From: M3007 sp046329435
GTDB lineage: Bacteria; Bacteroidota; Bacteroidia; Chitinophagales; Saprospiraceae
DNA: 64,000 nucleotides
Direction: 5' to 3'
Assembly: GCA_046329435.1 (NCBI GenBank)
Contig: JAXLUR010000005.1
Span: forward strand, 1 to 64,000
The translations under genes and the position numbers were made by a program. Under the pieces are notes generated by a model, which worked only from the letters and a program-made list of their open reading frames with translations, was not told the DNA's origin and ran no database searches. Positions 1 through 8,420 of the stretch are shown piece after piece; position 1 is the first letter of the stretch; every line of letters starts with the position of its first letter.

Positions 1-632
1 ATTTTTTTGGAAAGGCCGATAAAAAAGCCGATCAGGAGTCCCGTTATTCCCAGGAAACCCGCACCCAAACGAGCTTTATCTTCTTTGGTCAAAGCAAAAA
101 AACTGTCTTTATCATCATCTCCCGAGGCATAACCCAGCACCAGGCCCGCCACCGTACCGATGGCAGCGCCCGCCGCCATGCTCCTGCCCAGTTTGCCGCG
201 CGGACTGAGTTTGATTTTTTTGATTTGACTTACAGGTATCGTTGTTACCGCACGCGGAAAACGGGGGTCGGGGCTTTGGGAAAGCAGAATACTGCTGTCG
301 GTGGTCATCAACAGGAAACCGCTCAGCGGAAAAGTATGGCCGTACACATGCACCCAGGCCCTGTATACCCGGCGTTGTTGGGGCGGCAGGTGCCAGTGAA
401 CAGAAAGGATGTCGGACAAAGGCAGTTGGTATTCCTGCCTGACCTGTTGTTGATCGCACAGTTTGTAAACCAGTTTCTGGTCGTCCATCGCTTTGGTCCG
501 AACCAGCAGCATACGGCCGTCACGGGTGTACACGGTGTCGCAGCCGTCGCCAGCCGTCGGCAAGGCTGTTCGGCCGAAAAGCGCAGGTGCATGCGCCAGG
601 CACAAAAGCAAAATAAGGTATTGCGGCTTCAT
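1..632 (-). CDS. Envelope protein of unknown function, 3' end off the window
   Basis: This minus-strand gene starts at an ATG at 632 and is still open at base 1, so about 210 residues are visible and the C-terminus is missing. The N-terminus is a signal peptide (MKPQYLILLLCLAHAP followed by ALFGRTA). The middle is a soluble part rich in Tyr and Gln. After it come two Gly/Ala-rich hydrophobic stretches (AAGAAIGTVAGLVLGYA and LGAGFLGITGLLIGFFIGL) separated by a short acidic loop, which look like a paired transmembrane or glycine-zipper hairpin. It starts 24 bp after the stop of the TPR gene at 657-1730 and is probably the last visible gene of the crcB-kynA-TPR run. I do not recognise the family. 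The reading frame is well supported by codon pattern, but the function is unknown. Confidence 0.72.
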   Translation of the reverse strand, partial: MKPQYLILLLCLAHAPALFGRTALPTAGDGCDTVYTRDGRMLLVRTKAMDDQKLVYKLCDQQQVRQEYQLPLSDILSVHWHLPPQQRRVYRAWVHVYGHTFPLSGFLLMTTDSSILLSQSPDPRFPRAVTTIPVSQIKKIKLSPRGKLGRSMAAGAAIGTVAGLVLGYASGDDDKDSFFALTKEDKARLGAGFLGITGLLIGFFIGLSKK

Positions 633-656
633 AAGGCTGTGGATTTGAGACAGTGG

Positions 657-1730
657 CTAGTGTTCCTTCCAGTAATCGTCGTACCACTTGGCAAAAGCAT
701 TGAGGTCATCTTCGTGGCCGGTGAGCCATTTCACCGCATCTTTTTCACCGCCGGAAGCCGCGATGTAATACGAGGCAGCCTGGGTATGGCCGTCTTTCTG
801 CAGCTGGATGAAATAGGTGGCGTAAAAATCCCACCAGAAATTGCCTTCGGCCGGCCGGTCTTTGCTTTCGTCCAGCACCTGAAACAGATGCTCGTTGGTT
901 TGCACGAGTTGTTCCGAGGGCGTAGGCTCCGGGATTTCCGTGTGCAGCGAATCGGCCAGCTGATCGCGCATGGTTTTGAAAAGGGCCGGAGCCAGCGCCA
1001 GGGTCATTTCGCCGCTGGCAAATTCGTCGTTCAGCGCAGCCGGGTCGAGGTTGATGTTCATGGTGCGCTCATCCTTTTTTTCAAAACCCGAATTCTCCAC
1101 CTTTTGAATCAGTTTCCAGGCTTTTTCAGCCCTTTCTCCATCGGTTTCGATGGTCAGGAAGAAATACAGGGGAAACAAAGCCTTGACTTTCAAGCCTTTC
1201 TCTGCTTCCAGAATGCCCAGATAATAATGGCTGCTGGCGTGGAAGGGGCGGAGTTTGAGGGTTTCGATGTATTCTTTTTCCGCTTCCTCGTATTTGCCCT
1301 GCCCCATCAGGGTGACGCCGAGGTTGAAATGCAACATGGGGTTGGGTTTGCCGTTTTTGATCCCCATTCTGTAGATGGCGATCGCTTCGTCCGGTTTGCC
1401 CTGATCGTCGAGGATATTTCCTTTCAGGTAACAGGCGTCGGAGTAGCTCTCCGGAATTTTGCGGTCGATAATAATATCGAGGTATTTCAGTGCCTTTTTG
1501 GTGTCTTTCAACGCCAGATAGGTATTTGCCTTTTCAAAAAGGGCATAGCCGTTGTACTTCTCGATGTCGAGGGCCTGATCGAATTTTTTAAGGGCTTCCT
1601 GGTAAAGCCCGTTGTCGTGCAGGCGGATGCCTTCGACAACCAGCGAGTCGGCCAAGGCCTTTTTTTGTGCAAAACTGCGGGTTGCGGGGAGCAACAGGGC
1701 AAAAAATGCAAGCAATAAAATCTGACGCAT
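657..1730 (-). CDS. Secreted tetratricopeptide repeat (TPR) protein
   Basis: A 357-residue protein. I place the start at the ATG at 1730 (MRQILLLAFFALLLPATRSFAQ), a standard signal peptide; the frame is open for 29 more codons upstream but those are not signal-like. After the leader there are at least five TPR-type helix pairs, for example around YQEALKKFDQALDIEKYNGY and YEEAEKEYIETLKLRPFHAS. The C-terminal 130 residues have no TPR signature, and end with a Trp-rich segment (WLTGHEDDLNAFAKWYDDYW). TPR arrays act as protein-binding scaffolds, so an adaptor in the periplasm is likely. It lies 41 bp downstream of kynA on the same strand. The partner is unknown. Confidence 0.85.
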   Translation of the reverse strand: MRQILLLAFFALLLPATRSFAQKKALADSLVVEGIRLHDNGLYQEALKKFDQALDIEKYNGYALFEKANTYLALKDTKKALKYLDIIIDRKIPESYSDACYLKGNILDDQGKPDEAIAIYRMGIKNGKPNPMLHFNLGVTLMGQGKYEEAEKEYIETLKLRPFHASSHYYLGILEAEKGLKVKALFPLYFFLTIETDGERAEKAWKLIQKVENSGFEKKDERTMNINLDPAALNDEFASGEMTLALAPALFKTMRDQLADSLHTEIPEPTPSEQLVQTNEHLFQVLDESKDRPAEGNFWWDFYATYFIQLQKDGHTQAASYYIAASGGEKDAVKWLTGHEDDLNAFAKWYDDYWKEH

Positions 1731-1771
1731 GGAACAGGTATTGATGTGAAAAAATGAATTATTAGCATTGA

Positions 1772-2710
1772 TTAGCCCAGGAACTTGCCCCAGTTTTCCA
1801 TCTCGTCCTCTGTCCATAATTCGGGGAAAAAGACAACGCGCTGAAACCGAGGAGGCAGGTATTTCTGCCAGTTGGTACCGCCGGTCGCTTCTATTTCCTT
1901 GGGCTTGGCATCGAGATAGCGCACCGCGGAGCGGTAGTGCGACAGGGCCCAGCGGACGTTGGTATTGATGTCATATTCGCGCAGCAATTCGCGCAATTCG
2001 GCGTCGTTTTGGGCTTCCGGGGGCAGTTTAAAGTACAGCTGACGCAGGTTGCACGACTGGTAATGTTGAGAAAAACGCACCAGTTCCTCCGCATATTTCG
2101 ATTCAAATTGTCGAAGCGTGAGGGTTTTTTTACCTGAAGCCAGTTCGGTTGCGCCCGACTTCCAGTACAGCACGGCATTGAGCACGCGAACATCTGTCTC
2201 GTTGATGATTAGTTCCCGTTTCGAGGCATGTACCAGTTGATGAAGGTCGGTGCTGGCGATCTCGATCATGCGGTATTGCACGCTTTGGAAGCCGCTGGCA
2301 GGCAGCAGACTCATGCGGAAACGCAGGAACTCGTCCCGATCCATGCCGTCCACCATGATGTCGAACGAATTGATCAGGTTGGTGAAGTAGCGATTGAGGC
2401 GAATGATCTGGCGTTTGAACAGGTCGACGGATGGGGCCGGCTGGCATTGGGCCAGTTGTTCGATGGCGTCGAGCGAAAGCCTGAAATAGAGTTCGGTAAT
2501 CTGGTGATAGAGGATAAAAATTCGCTCGTCGGGTATGGGTGTACGCGGATTTTGCAGACTGAGCAGGGTATCGAGGTGGATATAATCCCAGTACGTAAGG
2601 TAATCGGCGTAGAGCAATCCGTCGAGGTAGGAATTCATGTCCTGCCCCATGGCGGAGTATTTCTCCTCCAGTTGGCGCAAGCGGTCAAGCATGGCTTCGT
2701 TAAGTTCCAT
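1772..2710 (-). CDS. kynA: Tryptophan 2,3-dioxygenase
   Basis: A 312-residue haem dioxygenase that opens the indole ring of L-tryptophan to N-formylkynurenine, the first step of the kynurenine pathway. Family hallmarks are clear. The distal-side motif DERIFILYHQITELYFRL contains the substrate-contacting histidine at about residue 69. The RMSLLPASGFQSVQYRMIE block follows. Near the C-terminus, WALSHYRSAVRYL carries the likely proximal haem-ligand histidine (about 258), followed by EATGGTNWQKYLPP, the equivalent of the usual GTGGSSG.YL loop. No other kynurenine-pathway gene is in the window. The start lies 13 bp downstream of crcB, so the two are probably co-transcribed. Cytoplasmic. Assignment is firm. 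Confidence 0.95.
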   Translation of the reverse strand: MELNEAMLDRLRQLEEKYSAMGQDMNSYLDGLLYADYLTYWDYIHLDTLLSLQNPRTPIPDERIFILYHQITELYFRLSLDAIEQLAQCQPAPSVDLFKRQIIRLNRYFTNLINSFDIMVDGMDRDEFLRFRMSLLPASGFQSVQYRMIEIASTDLHQLVHASKRELIINETDVRVLNAVLYWKSGATELASGKKTLTLRQFESKYAEELVRFSQHYQSCNLRQLYFKLPPEAQNDAELRELLREYDINTNVRWALSHYRSAVRYLDAKPKEIEATGGTNWQKYLPPRFQRVVFFPELWTEDEMENWGKFLG

Positions 2711-2723
2711 AAGATGGCAGTGG

Positions 2724-3086
2724 TTAGGCGGCGAGTTTCAGTCCCAAAAGTAGGCAAAGGAAACAGAGCGCCAAACTGCCAAATACATTGCCGACGAAGG
2801 CAGCGTGCTGGCCGGCTTGCCAAAGCCCCCAACTTTCGGCGGTAAAGGTGGAAAATGTGCTGAAACCGCCACAAAACCCTGTTGTCAACAATAGCCGGCG
2901 TTGCTCGGGCCAGTCCGTATGCCCCAGTGCAAACCCAAGTACGAGGCAGGCCAGGCCATTGGCCGCGAAGGTGGCCCACGGAAATTGTTGCAGTAGCGGG
3001 CGGAGGAGCAGGTAAAGGCCGTAACGGAACATGCTGCCCAGGCCGCCGCCCAGAAAAACAAGGCTGAATGCGAACAATCGAGGCAT
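2724..3086 (-). CDS. crcB: Fluoride ion channel CrcB/Fluc
   Basis: A small four-helix membrane protein (120 residues, normal for the family) that exports fluoride as a dual-topology dimer. The diagnostic motifs are GGGLGSMFRYGLY in helix 1, ATFAANGLACLVLGF in helix 2 and GFCGGFSTFSTFTAE, the Phe-box/Thr-Ser stretch of the pore. I chose the ATG at 3086 (MPRLFAFSLVFLGGG); an in-frame extension of 44 codons exists but is not conserved in type. It is the first gene of the minus-strand run crcB-kynA-TPR. I saw no fluoride riboswitch in the upstream 300 bp, although I could not fold it by computation. Confidence 0.93.
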   Translation of the reverse strand: MPRLFAFSLVFLGGGLGSMFRYGLYLLLRPLLQQFPWATFAANGLACLVLGFALGHTDWPEQRRLLLTTGFCGGFSTFSTFTAESWGLWQAGQHAAFVGNVFGSLALCFLCLLLGLKLAA

Positions 3087-3118
3087 GGAGAGGTAGGGTG
3101 AATGAAAGTTGATTTGGG

Positions 3119-3254
3119 GTTGATGAGGTTGATAAAAAGGGAGAGGCCTGCTTTCCGGCCGAAAAAGCGATGCAGGAAAAATACCCGATAGATTCTGAAG
3201 TTCAGCCGTAAAAAACAAGGCGCAGCGCCGGCCTTATTTATCAACCTCGTCAAC
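3119..3254. repeat. Spaced inverted repeat, GTTGATnnGGTTGATAAA family
   Basis: The arms are 3119-3136 and 3237-3254, complementary at 17 of 18 positions and separated by 100 bp. The same 18-mer, with a C for an A, forms part of the perfect palindrome at 44186-44247. Both copies lie at the 3' or 5' edges of minus-strand genes, which suggests a dispersed intergenic repeat family rather than a locus-specific operator. Confidence 0.6.
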
Positions 3255-3258
3255 GCGC

Positions 3259-3290
3259 AAAAAAAAACCCCGACTAATTACAGCCGGGGC
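3259..3290 (-). terminator. Intrinsic terminator of rplU-rpmA
   Basis: On the minus strand a CCCCG stem (3285-3289 with 3268-3272) is followed by about nine T residues (A tract at 3259-3267 on the plus strand). It lies about 100 bp downstream of the rpmA stop. Confidence 0.75.
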
Positions 3291-3389
3291 AACAACTAAA
3301 AATTAAGCTATGAAAACAAAAACTTCTTTTGTCGTAACAATTTTGACAGGGCAAGGATAAGCAGAAGATTTGTTTCCGGCAAGTGCTTT

Positions 3390-4121
3390 TTACTCGGTTA
3401 CATCGCGGCCGCCGATGAGCATCTCCTGATATTCTTTCAGTTCATCCCATTGACCGGCGGCGGCGAATTTAGCCTGAGCGGGCCAGCTGCTCGGATCGTG
3501 AATCTGGTAGCGCGGGCCGGCAGCGTCGAGGATCTCCTTGATGCGCTCTACCGGGGCATTCGCCAGATCGTCCCACGTGTTGATTCCGCCTTCCTTAAGA
3601 AGGGTTTCAATTTTCGGACCAATTCCTTCAACAATTTTCAGATCGTCGGGTTTAGGGCCTTTTTCTTTTTTTGCAGCGGGGGCTTTTTTAGCGGCCTTTT
3701 CTTCGGCAGCGGGAGCGCTTGCATCGGCCGTTTCTACAGCTTCAGGAGCGACTGCGCTTTTCGTTTCGGCGACTACTTCGGGTTTGGGAGCGGGTGTTGC
3801 TTCCTCCGCTTTGCCGGGGCGCGGCGTGGGGCGCGTGGGTTTTTTCGGGGTATCGGGCGTTTCGACAACGACGGGCATGACGTTGACAAAAACGCGGTCG
3901 TTCTGGGCGCGTTTGAACACTACCGTGCCGTCAATGGCGGCGTGCAGCGTATGGTCGCGGCCCATATAGACATTCTGGCCGGGGTGATATTTGGTGCCGC
4001 GCTGGCGCACCAGAATGTTGCCGGCAATGGCATGTTCGCCGCCGAAGAGTTTGACGCCGAGACGTTTACTTTTACTGTCGCGGCCGTTATCGGTACTACC
4101 TACACCTTTTTTGTGTGCCAT
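3390..4121 (-). CDS. rpmA: 50S ribosomal protein L27 with C-terminal helix-hairpin-helix extension
   Basis: The first 85 residues are a normal L27 (MAHKKGVGSTDNGRDSKSKR, GGEHAIAGNILVRQRG, HPGQNVYMGRDHTLHAAIDG), the protein whose N-terminal tail reaches the peptidyl-transferase centre. The total length is 243 residues against the usual 85-90. Residues about 86-155 are a low-complexity Ala/Pro/Glu/Lys linker. Residues about 156-243 form a helix-hairpin-helix domain (DDLKIVEGIGPKIETLLKEG, then a conserved Trp/Pro-rich tail). Similar HHH tails occur on L21 in many Flavobacteriia; here L21 (upstream, 49 bp apart) has none and L27 carries it. HHH domains bind nucleic acid without sequence preference, so extra rRNA contact is a reasonable inference. 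Confidence 0.93.
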   Translation of the reverse strand: MAHKKGVGSTDNGRDSKSKRLGVKLFGGEHAIAGNILVRQRGTKYHPGQNVYMGRDHTLHAAIDGTVVFKRAQNDRVFVNVMPVVVETPDTPKKPTRPTPRPGKAEEATPAPKPEVVAETKSAVAPEAVETADASAPAAEEKAAKKAPAAKKEKGPKPDDLKIVEGIGPKIETLLKEGGINTWDDLANAPVERIKEILDAAGPRYQIHDPSSWPAQAKFAAAGQWDELKEYQEMLIGGRDVTE

Positions 4122-4170
4122 GGTATTGGATTGCTAATGGTGAAATACAGATGGTTGACGGTCAATCGAC

Positions 4171-4482
4171 TTACAGCGAGATGCCTTTGATTTCGATTTT
4201 GGTGAAAGACTGGCGGTGACCGTTTTTCTTGCGGTAACCTTTGCGGCGTTTTTTGTGAAAAACAATCACTTTGTCGCCTTTTACGTGACCAATGACGCTG
4301 GCGCTGATCTTGGCGCCCTTCAGATTGGGCGTGCCGATCGATACTTTGCCGTCATTGTCAACAAGGTGCACAGTGTCGAAAGTGACCGAATCACCTTCGT
4401 TGGCTGCCAGCCGGTGGACGAAGATCTGTTGACCTTCCTCAACTTTAAATTGTTGACCGGCAATGGAAACAATTGCGAACAT
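4171..4482 (-). CDS. rplU: 50S ribosomal protein L21
   Basis: A 103-residue L21, a 23S rRNA-binding protein of the large subunit. The sequence MFAIVSIAGQQFKVEEGQ at the start and the basic C-terminal block VIVFHKKRRKGYRKKNGHRQ are diagnostic. The ATG at 4482 matches the family start; a 50-codon in-frame extension upstream crosses the promoter and is rejected. It is the first gene of the rplU-rpmA operon and lies 50 nt downstream of a clear Bacteroidota-type promoter. Length is standard, without the C-terminal HHH tail that many relatives have. Confidence 0.96.
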   Translation of the reverse strand: MFAIVSIAGQQFKVEEGQQIFVHRLAANEGDSVTFDTVHLVDNDGKVSIGTPNLKGAKISASVIGHVKGDKVIVFHKKRRKGYRKKNGHRQSFTKIEIKGISL

Positions 4483-4534
4483 GTTGATAATCAGATAATT
4501 TGATGAAAAATTAAATTTACCCTGTAAGGGCGCG

Positions 4535-4565
4535 CAAAGGTACGCCAAAACGCCGGAAAAACCAA
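4535..4565 (-). promoter_or_regulatory. Promoter of rplU-rpmA
   Basis: On the minus strand TACCTTTG (4542-4535) matches the Bacteroidota -7 consensus TAnnTTTG, with a -33 TTG at 4565-4563 and a 20-nt spacer. This is the best-formed promoter in the window and gives a leader of roughly 45 nt. Confidence 0.8.
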
Positions 4566-4617
4566 CATCCCTTTCAAAATCCTCCGAATCGGGGCTTTTC
4601 CCGTCCTTTGCTGCACG

Positions 4618-4652
4618 CTCCTCACTCCTCACTCCTCACTCCTCACTCCTCA
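4618..4652 (+). repeat. Heptamer tandem repeat (CTCCTCA)x5 in the truA leader
   Basis: Five perfect copies of CTCCTCA lie directly upstream of the TTG start of truA at 4658, with a partial sixth. A GTCCTTTG box at 4603-4610 resembles the -7 element, so the expected 5' leader would consist almost wholly of this repeat. The unit length is not a multiple of three. Confidence 0.85.
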
Positions 4653-4657
4653 CTCAA

Positions 4658-5446
4658 TTGCGCTACAAAATCACCCTCGAATACGACGGCAGCCGCTATG
4701 CCGGCTGGCAGGTACAAAAAGACGATCGCACCGTACAGGGCGAATTGCTCAAAGCAGCCGAACAGGTGCTCGGCACCCGCGACCTCGAATTTTACGGCGC
4801 CGGCCGCACCGATGCCGGCGTCCACGCCCGCGGCCAGGTCGCACACCTCGCATTGGGCGCAAGACCAGCCAGCCCGAGACACGGCGGCTTCGAGCGGCGC
4901 GGCCCCGACGCCGGACCGATCAGCCTCACCCCCCAGCAACTGCTCATGCGCCTCAACGACGCATTGCCGCATGATATCAATATCCTCGCCGTGGAAAAAG
5001 CCCATCCGCGTTTCCATGCCCGCCACGATGCCCGCTCCCGCACCTACGTGTACCAAATCTCACGGCGGCGCGATGCATTCGGAAAAAAATACGTCTGGTG
5101 GGTACGCGACCCGCTCGACCTGGCCGCCATGCGCGCGGCAGCTGCCGAACTGGTCGGGTTTCATAATTTCAGCTCGTTCGGCGATCTCGACGACCCCGAC
5201 CAGGACCCTCGCGTAGAACTGACCCGGCTCGATATTCGCGAAGCAGGCGACCGTATCCTGATCGAGATCAGCGCCTCGCATTTTTTGTGGAAAATGGTGC
5301 GCCGCATCGTAGGCGTGCTGGTGGAAACAGGGCGCGGAAAAATGCCTGTCGAGACCGTCAGGGGCTTTCTGCGACAGCCTTCAAGGGAACCGGCCCGGCT
5401 GACGGCGCCGCCCAGCGGCCTGTTTCTCGAACGAATCGATTATTGA
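4658..5446 (+). CDS. truA: tRNA pseudouridine(38-40) synthase TruA
   Basis: A 262-residue enzyme that isomerises uridine to pseudouridine in the anticodon arm of tRNAs. The catalytic aspartate is D52 in YGAGRTDAGVHARGQVAH. The N-terminal block RYKITLEYDGSRYAGWQ and the C-terminal HFLWKMVRRIVGVLVE are typical. No ATG fits the family start; I use the TTG at 4658, which gives exactly the usual N-terminus. A stretch of about 20 residues rich in Arg/Gly/Pro (about 67-86, ARPASPRHGGFERRG) sits in a loop after the catalytic motif and is longer than in relatives I know. It is divergent from rplU. The repeat-only leader at 4618-4652 leaves no room for a Shine-Dalgarno site. Confidence 0.94.
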   Translation: MRYKITLEYDGSRYAGWQVQKDDRTVQGELLKAAEQVLGTRDLEFYGAGRTDAGVHARGQVAHLALGARPASPRHGGFERRGPDAGPISLTPQQLLMRLNDALPHDINILAVEKAHPRFHARHDARSRTYVYQISRRRDAFGKKYVWWVRDPLDLAAMRAAAAELVGFHNFSSFGDLDDPDQDPRVELTRLDIREAGDRILIEISASHFLWKMVRRIVGVLVETGRGKMPVETVRGFLRQPSREPARLTAPPSGLFLERIDY

Positions 5447-5515
5447 TTGTTTTCGAAAAATTGACCGTAACAAATTCTCCAACCAGCGTATTTCTTCTTC
5501 AAAAAGCCGTTTTTT

Positions 5516-8368
5516 ATGAAAACCATTATTGCACTGCTGGGCGCTCTTCTGCCCTGCTTCCTGACAGCCCAAATCACACAGCCGGGCGTCGTATTGCTTC
5601 AAAACAGCGGTAAAACGCCGCTTGAAGATGTTCAAGTGACCGCCCCCGGCGCCGCTGACGCACTTTCGCTGGGCGACGGCCGGTTCAGCCTGACATTTGC
5701 CTCAAAAAGCAAGGGCGACTACGCCCGCGTGACCGTGGAAAAACCGGGTTATCAAGTGGTCAACGGCCGCTCTCTGGCTCATGCCGATCTCGATCCTGAG
5801 CAGGTGCTGACCGTGATTATGTGCCCGGCCGGTGAAATCGACCGCCGCCTGACAGCTTTGAACGAGCGGTATGAAAAAACGATCAAGGCCGACTACGAAG
5901 AGCAACTTGCCCGGCTCAAAGCCGGCAATCTTGCCACACCCGACACCCTGGCGGCGCTCGAAGCGCAGTACGAACGCAAACTGAGCCGGCTCGGCGAATT
6001 CAATGACGATCTTGTCCAGAACAACCTCGACGAAGCGTCCGGCCTGCGGCGGCAGGCGCTCGGATTGTACGAGCAGGGCTTGCTCGATTCGGCGATCAAT
6101 ACCTTGCAGGAAGCGCGAATCGCCGCGGAATATTCCGGCGAGGATGCCAAGGAGCCGTCGGCAGTGTACCAGACCATCGGCGCCTGGATGGACAAGGCCA
6201 ATTTGTATGCCCTTAAGGGCGATCTGGCGAATGCAAAAGCCTGTTTCCACAAGGCAATCGCAGTCGATACCACCAACGGAGACCCGTATATGCGGTTTGC
6301 CTACTTTCTAAATGCCGAACGCCAGTACAGCGAGGTGGAACCTGTTTACCTCAAGGCTTTGCAATTGACGACCGACCAGGGCGTCAGGGGCATCATTCAA
6401 CTGAATCTGGGTGCATTTTACAAAAACAGGGGGCGCTTCGAGGCTGCAGAGCAGGCATTTCGGGGGGCATTGGGCGAATACAGGGCCCTGAGCCGCAACA
6501 ATCCCGAGACCTTCCGCTACCTGGAAGCCGAAGCACTGATCAATCTGGGCGAGCTTTATTACAATTACGACAAAATGGAAGCCTCGGAGGCGGCTTTTGC
6601 AGAAGCCTTGCCGATTTACCGGGAGATGGTCGCTTCAAAAAACGATGCTTACAGGCCGCGCCTGGCTTATTCTCTCTATTACCTCGCCATTATTCGGGAA
6701 GATTTGCAAAAAACATCCGAGGCAGAAAGCGAGTATCTGGAGTCGCAGTCGATCTATGCAGCGCTGGCCGCCGAAGACCCCGAATCGTTCCTGCTCAACC
6801 ACGCCAACCTCTCCTACCTGGTCGGCGAGTTTTATCTGCATAACGGGAAACCCGCCGAAGCCGAGGCTGCCTACCAGCTTGCGGTGTCGGAATACCGGAT
6901 CTTGAAAGCGGAAGACGACTCAGGCTTCGAGTATTACCAGGCAGAGTCCTTTTCCGCGTTGGGGGGAATTTATACCGAGCAAAAACGCTTTCCCGAAGCA
7001 AAAACAGCCTACTCCCAGGCCCTGATTGCCTATAGCGAAGCGGAAACGCAGGCGCCGGGACAGTACCAGAGCCACATGGCGGCCACGCTGTTCAACCTGG
7101 GTAGCAACAGCAGCAGTCAGGGGCAGATACAGGGGGCCATCTCCGCCTATTCGGAATCGGCTGCCATGTACAGAAAGCTGTCGAGCCAACAGCCAGACGT
7201 CTATCTCGACGACCTTGCAGACGCCCTTTACAACCTGGGATTCAACTATTCTGCCGCTGGTAAAAAGCAGGAAGCCGAGCAGTTTTACCGCGAGGCATAC
7301 GATATTTTTCGCCCGCTGGCCGCCCAAAACCCCGTTTTTCAGGCCAAACTGGCCAACAACGCCTTCAACCTGGGCCTTATTTACCTCGACGCCGACAAGC
7401 CGGAAGCAGCAGAAGAGACATTCCTGACCGCACTGGACATTTACCGGCAACTGGCGGTAATAAAGCCTGAAGTGTACCAGGCGGAGGCTGCTTCGGCCCT
7501 TGCGCAACTGGGGCTTGTGTATTCGGCTGAAAAAAAGCCGGAAGCAGCGGAAAAAGCGATGCTTGAAGCCTTCAGGATTTACGGCGACCTGGCGAAAGAC
7601 GGTTCGGCGCTGTACCGGGCCAAAACGGCTCAGACCGCCAGCGACATCGGTATTTTTTACTACCGGCAACGCAAGACGAATGCCGCTATGGAATCCTTCC
7701 TGATCGAACTGGACCTTTGGCGCGGACTGGTCAGGGAGTACCCGGCCGGCGGCTACGAAGGGCGCCTGGCCCTGGCTCTGAACAACCTGGGGGTACAATA
7801 TGAACTGCAAAAGAATTTTCCCGTTGCCCTGAATTTTTACGAAGAGTCGATCAAGTTGCGTGAAAAGGCACTTTTACAGGGAAAAACGGATGAGCAGGAG
7901 GAATGGGAACGGGTATATATCAATATTTTGCAGGTCAGGGATACGGCCTTGGCCGAGGATGATATGCCGATAGCCGTGGCGGCAACCCGGATAGCAGCCG
8001 AATCTTCCGACCATCTGAAAGATAGGAGTCCGGAGATGAAACAAGATGCCACTATAAATTACAACAACCTCGCCTGGCTGGCCTTGTTTACGGGAGAATA
8101 TGACCTGGCAGAAAGGTCGGCACGCCGCTGTCTCGAAATCGACCCCGATTTTTACCACGCCAATGCGCGCCTCGGTTACGCCCTGTTGCTGCAAGGCAAG
8201 GAAAAACCGGCCCGGAAGGCATTCGGCGAGTTGAAAGGCCGTACGGATATGAAAGGCCGGCCTTACCGCGACGTGTTGCTGGCCCAGTTTGATGTTATTG
8301 AATCAAATGCTACCAGCAGTCCGCCCGGCGGCTGGGACGATATTCGCAAATGGGTGGGAAAATGGTAA
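5516..8368 (+). CDS. Large secreted TPR protein with N-terminal Ig-like domain, paralog A
   Basis: A 950-residue protein with a signal peptide (MKTIIALLGALLPCFLTAQ). Residues about 20-100 form a beta-sandwich of the carboxypeptidase-regulatory type (VVLLQNSGKTPLEDVQVTA, LGDGRFSLTF, KPGYQVVN). A charged helical segment follows (about 105-175). Then come some twelve kinesin-light-chain-type TPRs of about 42-52 residues (for example EAEKAMLEAFRIYGDLA). The end has ordinary TPRs and a tail GGWDDIRKWVGKW. A close paralog with the same order and tail lies at 9667-12631, and the membrane protein at 8467 lies between them. TPRs of this type are common in bacterial signalling and conflict proteins. 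I infer a periplasmic or surface scaffold that works with the 8467 protein; there is no enzymatic domain. Confidence 0.88.
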   Translation: MKTIIALLGALLPCFLTAQITQPGVVLLQNSGKTPLEDVQVTAPGAADALSLGDGRFSLTFASKSKGDYARVTVEKPGYQVVNGRSLAHADLDPEQVLTVIMCPAGEIDRRLTALNERYEKTIKADYEEQLARLKAGNLATPDTLAALEAQYERKLSRLGEFNDDLVQNNLDEASGLRRQALGLYEQGLLDSAINTLQEARIAAEYSGEDAKEPSAVYQTIGAWMDKANLYALKGDLANAKACFHKAIAVDTTNGDPYMRFAYFLNAERQYSEVEPVYLKALQLTTDQGVRGIIQLNLGAFYKNRGRFEAAEQAFRGALGEYRALSRNNPETFRYLEAEALINLGELYYNYDKMEASEAAFAEALPIYREMVASKNDAYRPRLAYSLYYLAIIREDLQKTSEAESEYLESQSIYAALAAEDPESFLLNHANLSYLVGEFYLHNGKPAEAEAAYQLAVSEYRILKAEDDSGFEYYQAESFSALGGIYTEQKRFPEAKTAYSQALIAYSEAETQAPGQYQSHMAATLFNLGSNSSSQGQIQGAISAYSESAAMYRKLSSQQPDVYLDDLADALYNLGFNYSAAGKKQEAEQFYREAYDIFRPLAAQNPVFQAKLANNAFNLGLIYLDADKPEAAEETFLTALDIYRQLAVIKPEVYQAEAASALAQLGLVYSAEKKPEAAEKAMLEAFRIYGDLAKDGSALYRAKTAQTASDIGIFYYRQRKTNAAMESFLIELDLWRGLVREYPAGGYEGRLALALNNLGVQYELQKNFPVALNFYEESIKLREKALLQGKTDEQEEWERVYINILQVRDTALAEDDMPIAVAATRIAAESSDHLKDRSPEMKQDATINYNNLAWLALFTGEYDLAERSARRCLEIDPDFYHANARLGYALLLQGKEKPARKAFGELKGRTDMKGRPYRDVLLAQFDVIESNATSSPPGGWDDIRKWVGKW

Positions 8369-8420
8369 ACGATACAGCGTAGGGGTCAAAAACTTGTCCG
8401 TACGCCTTGTGTGCAGCGAG

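Larger units (their letters stand above)
3087..3389. other. Intergenic region between crcB and rpmA
   Basis: No convincing gene. It contains a long-range inverted repeat (GTTGATGAGGTTGATAAA at 3119-3136 against its near-perfect complement at 3237-3254, one mismatch over 18) and the rpmA terminator at 3259-3290. A 16-codon plus-strand ATG frame at 3310-3360 is too short and isolated to call. Confidence 0.5.

Noticed and set aside
225..1718. Plus-strand frame of 497 codons opposite the first two genes
   Set aside because: Antisense of the TPR gene and the edge-truncated envelope gene, both of which have signal peptides on the minus strand.
3310..3360. 16-codon plus-strand frame near the rpmA terminator
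   Set aside because: Too short, with no downstream plus-strand gene to make a leader peptide meaningful.
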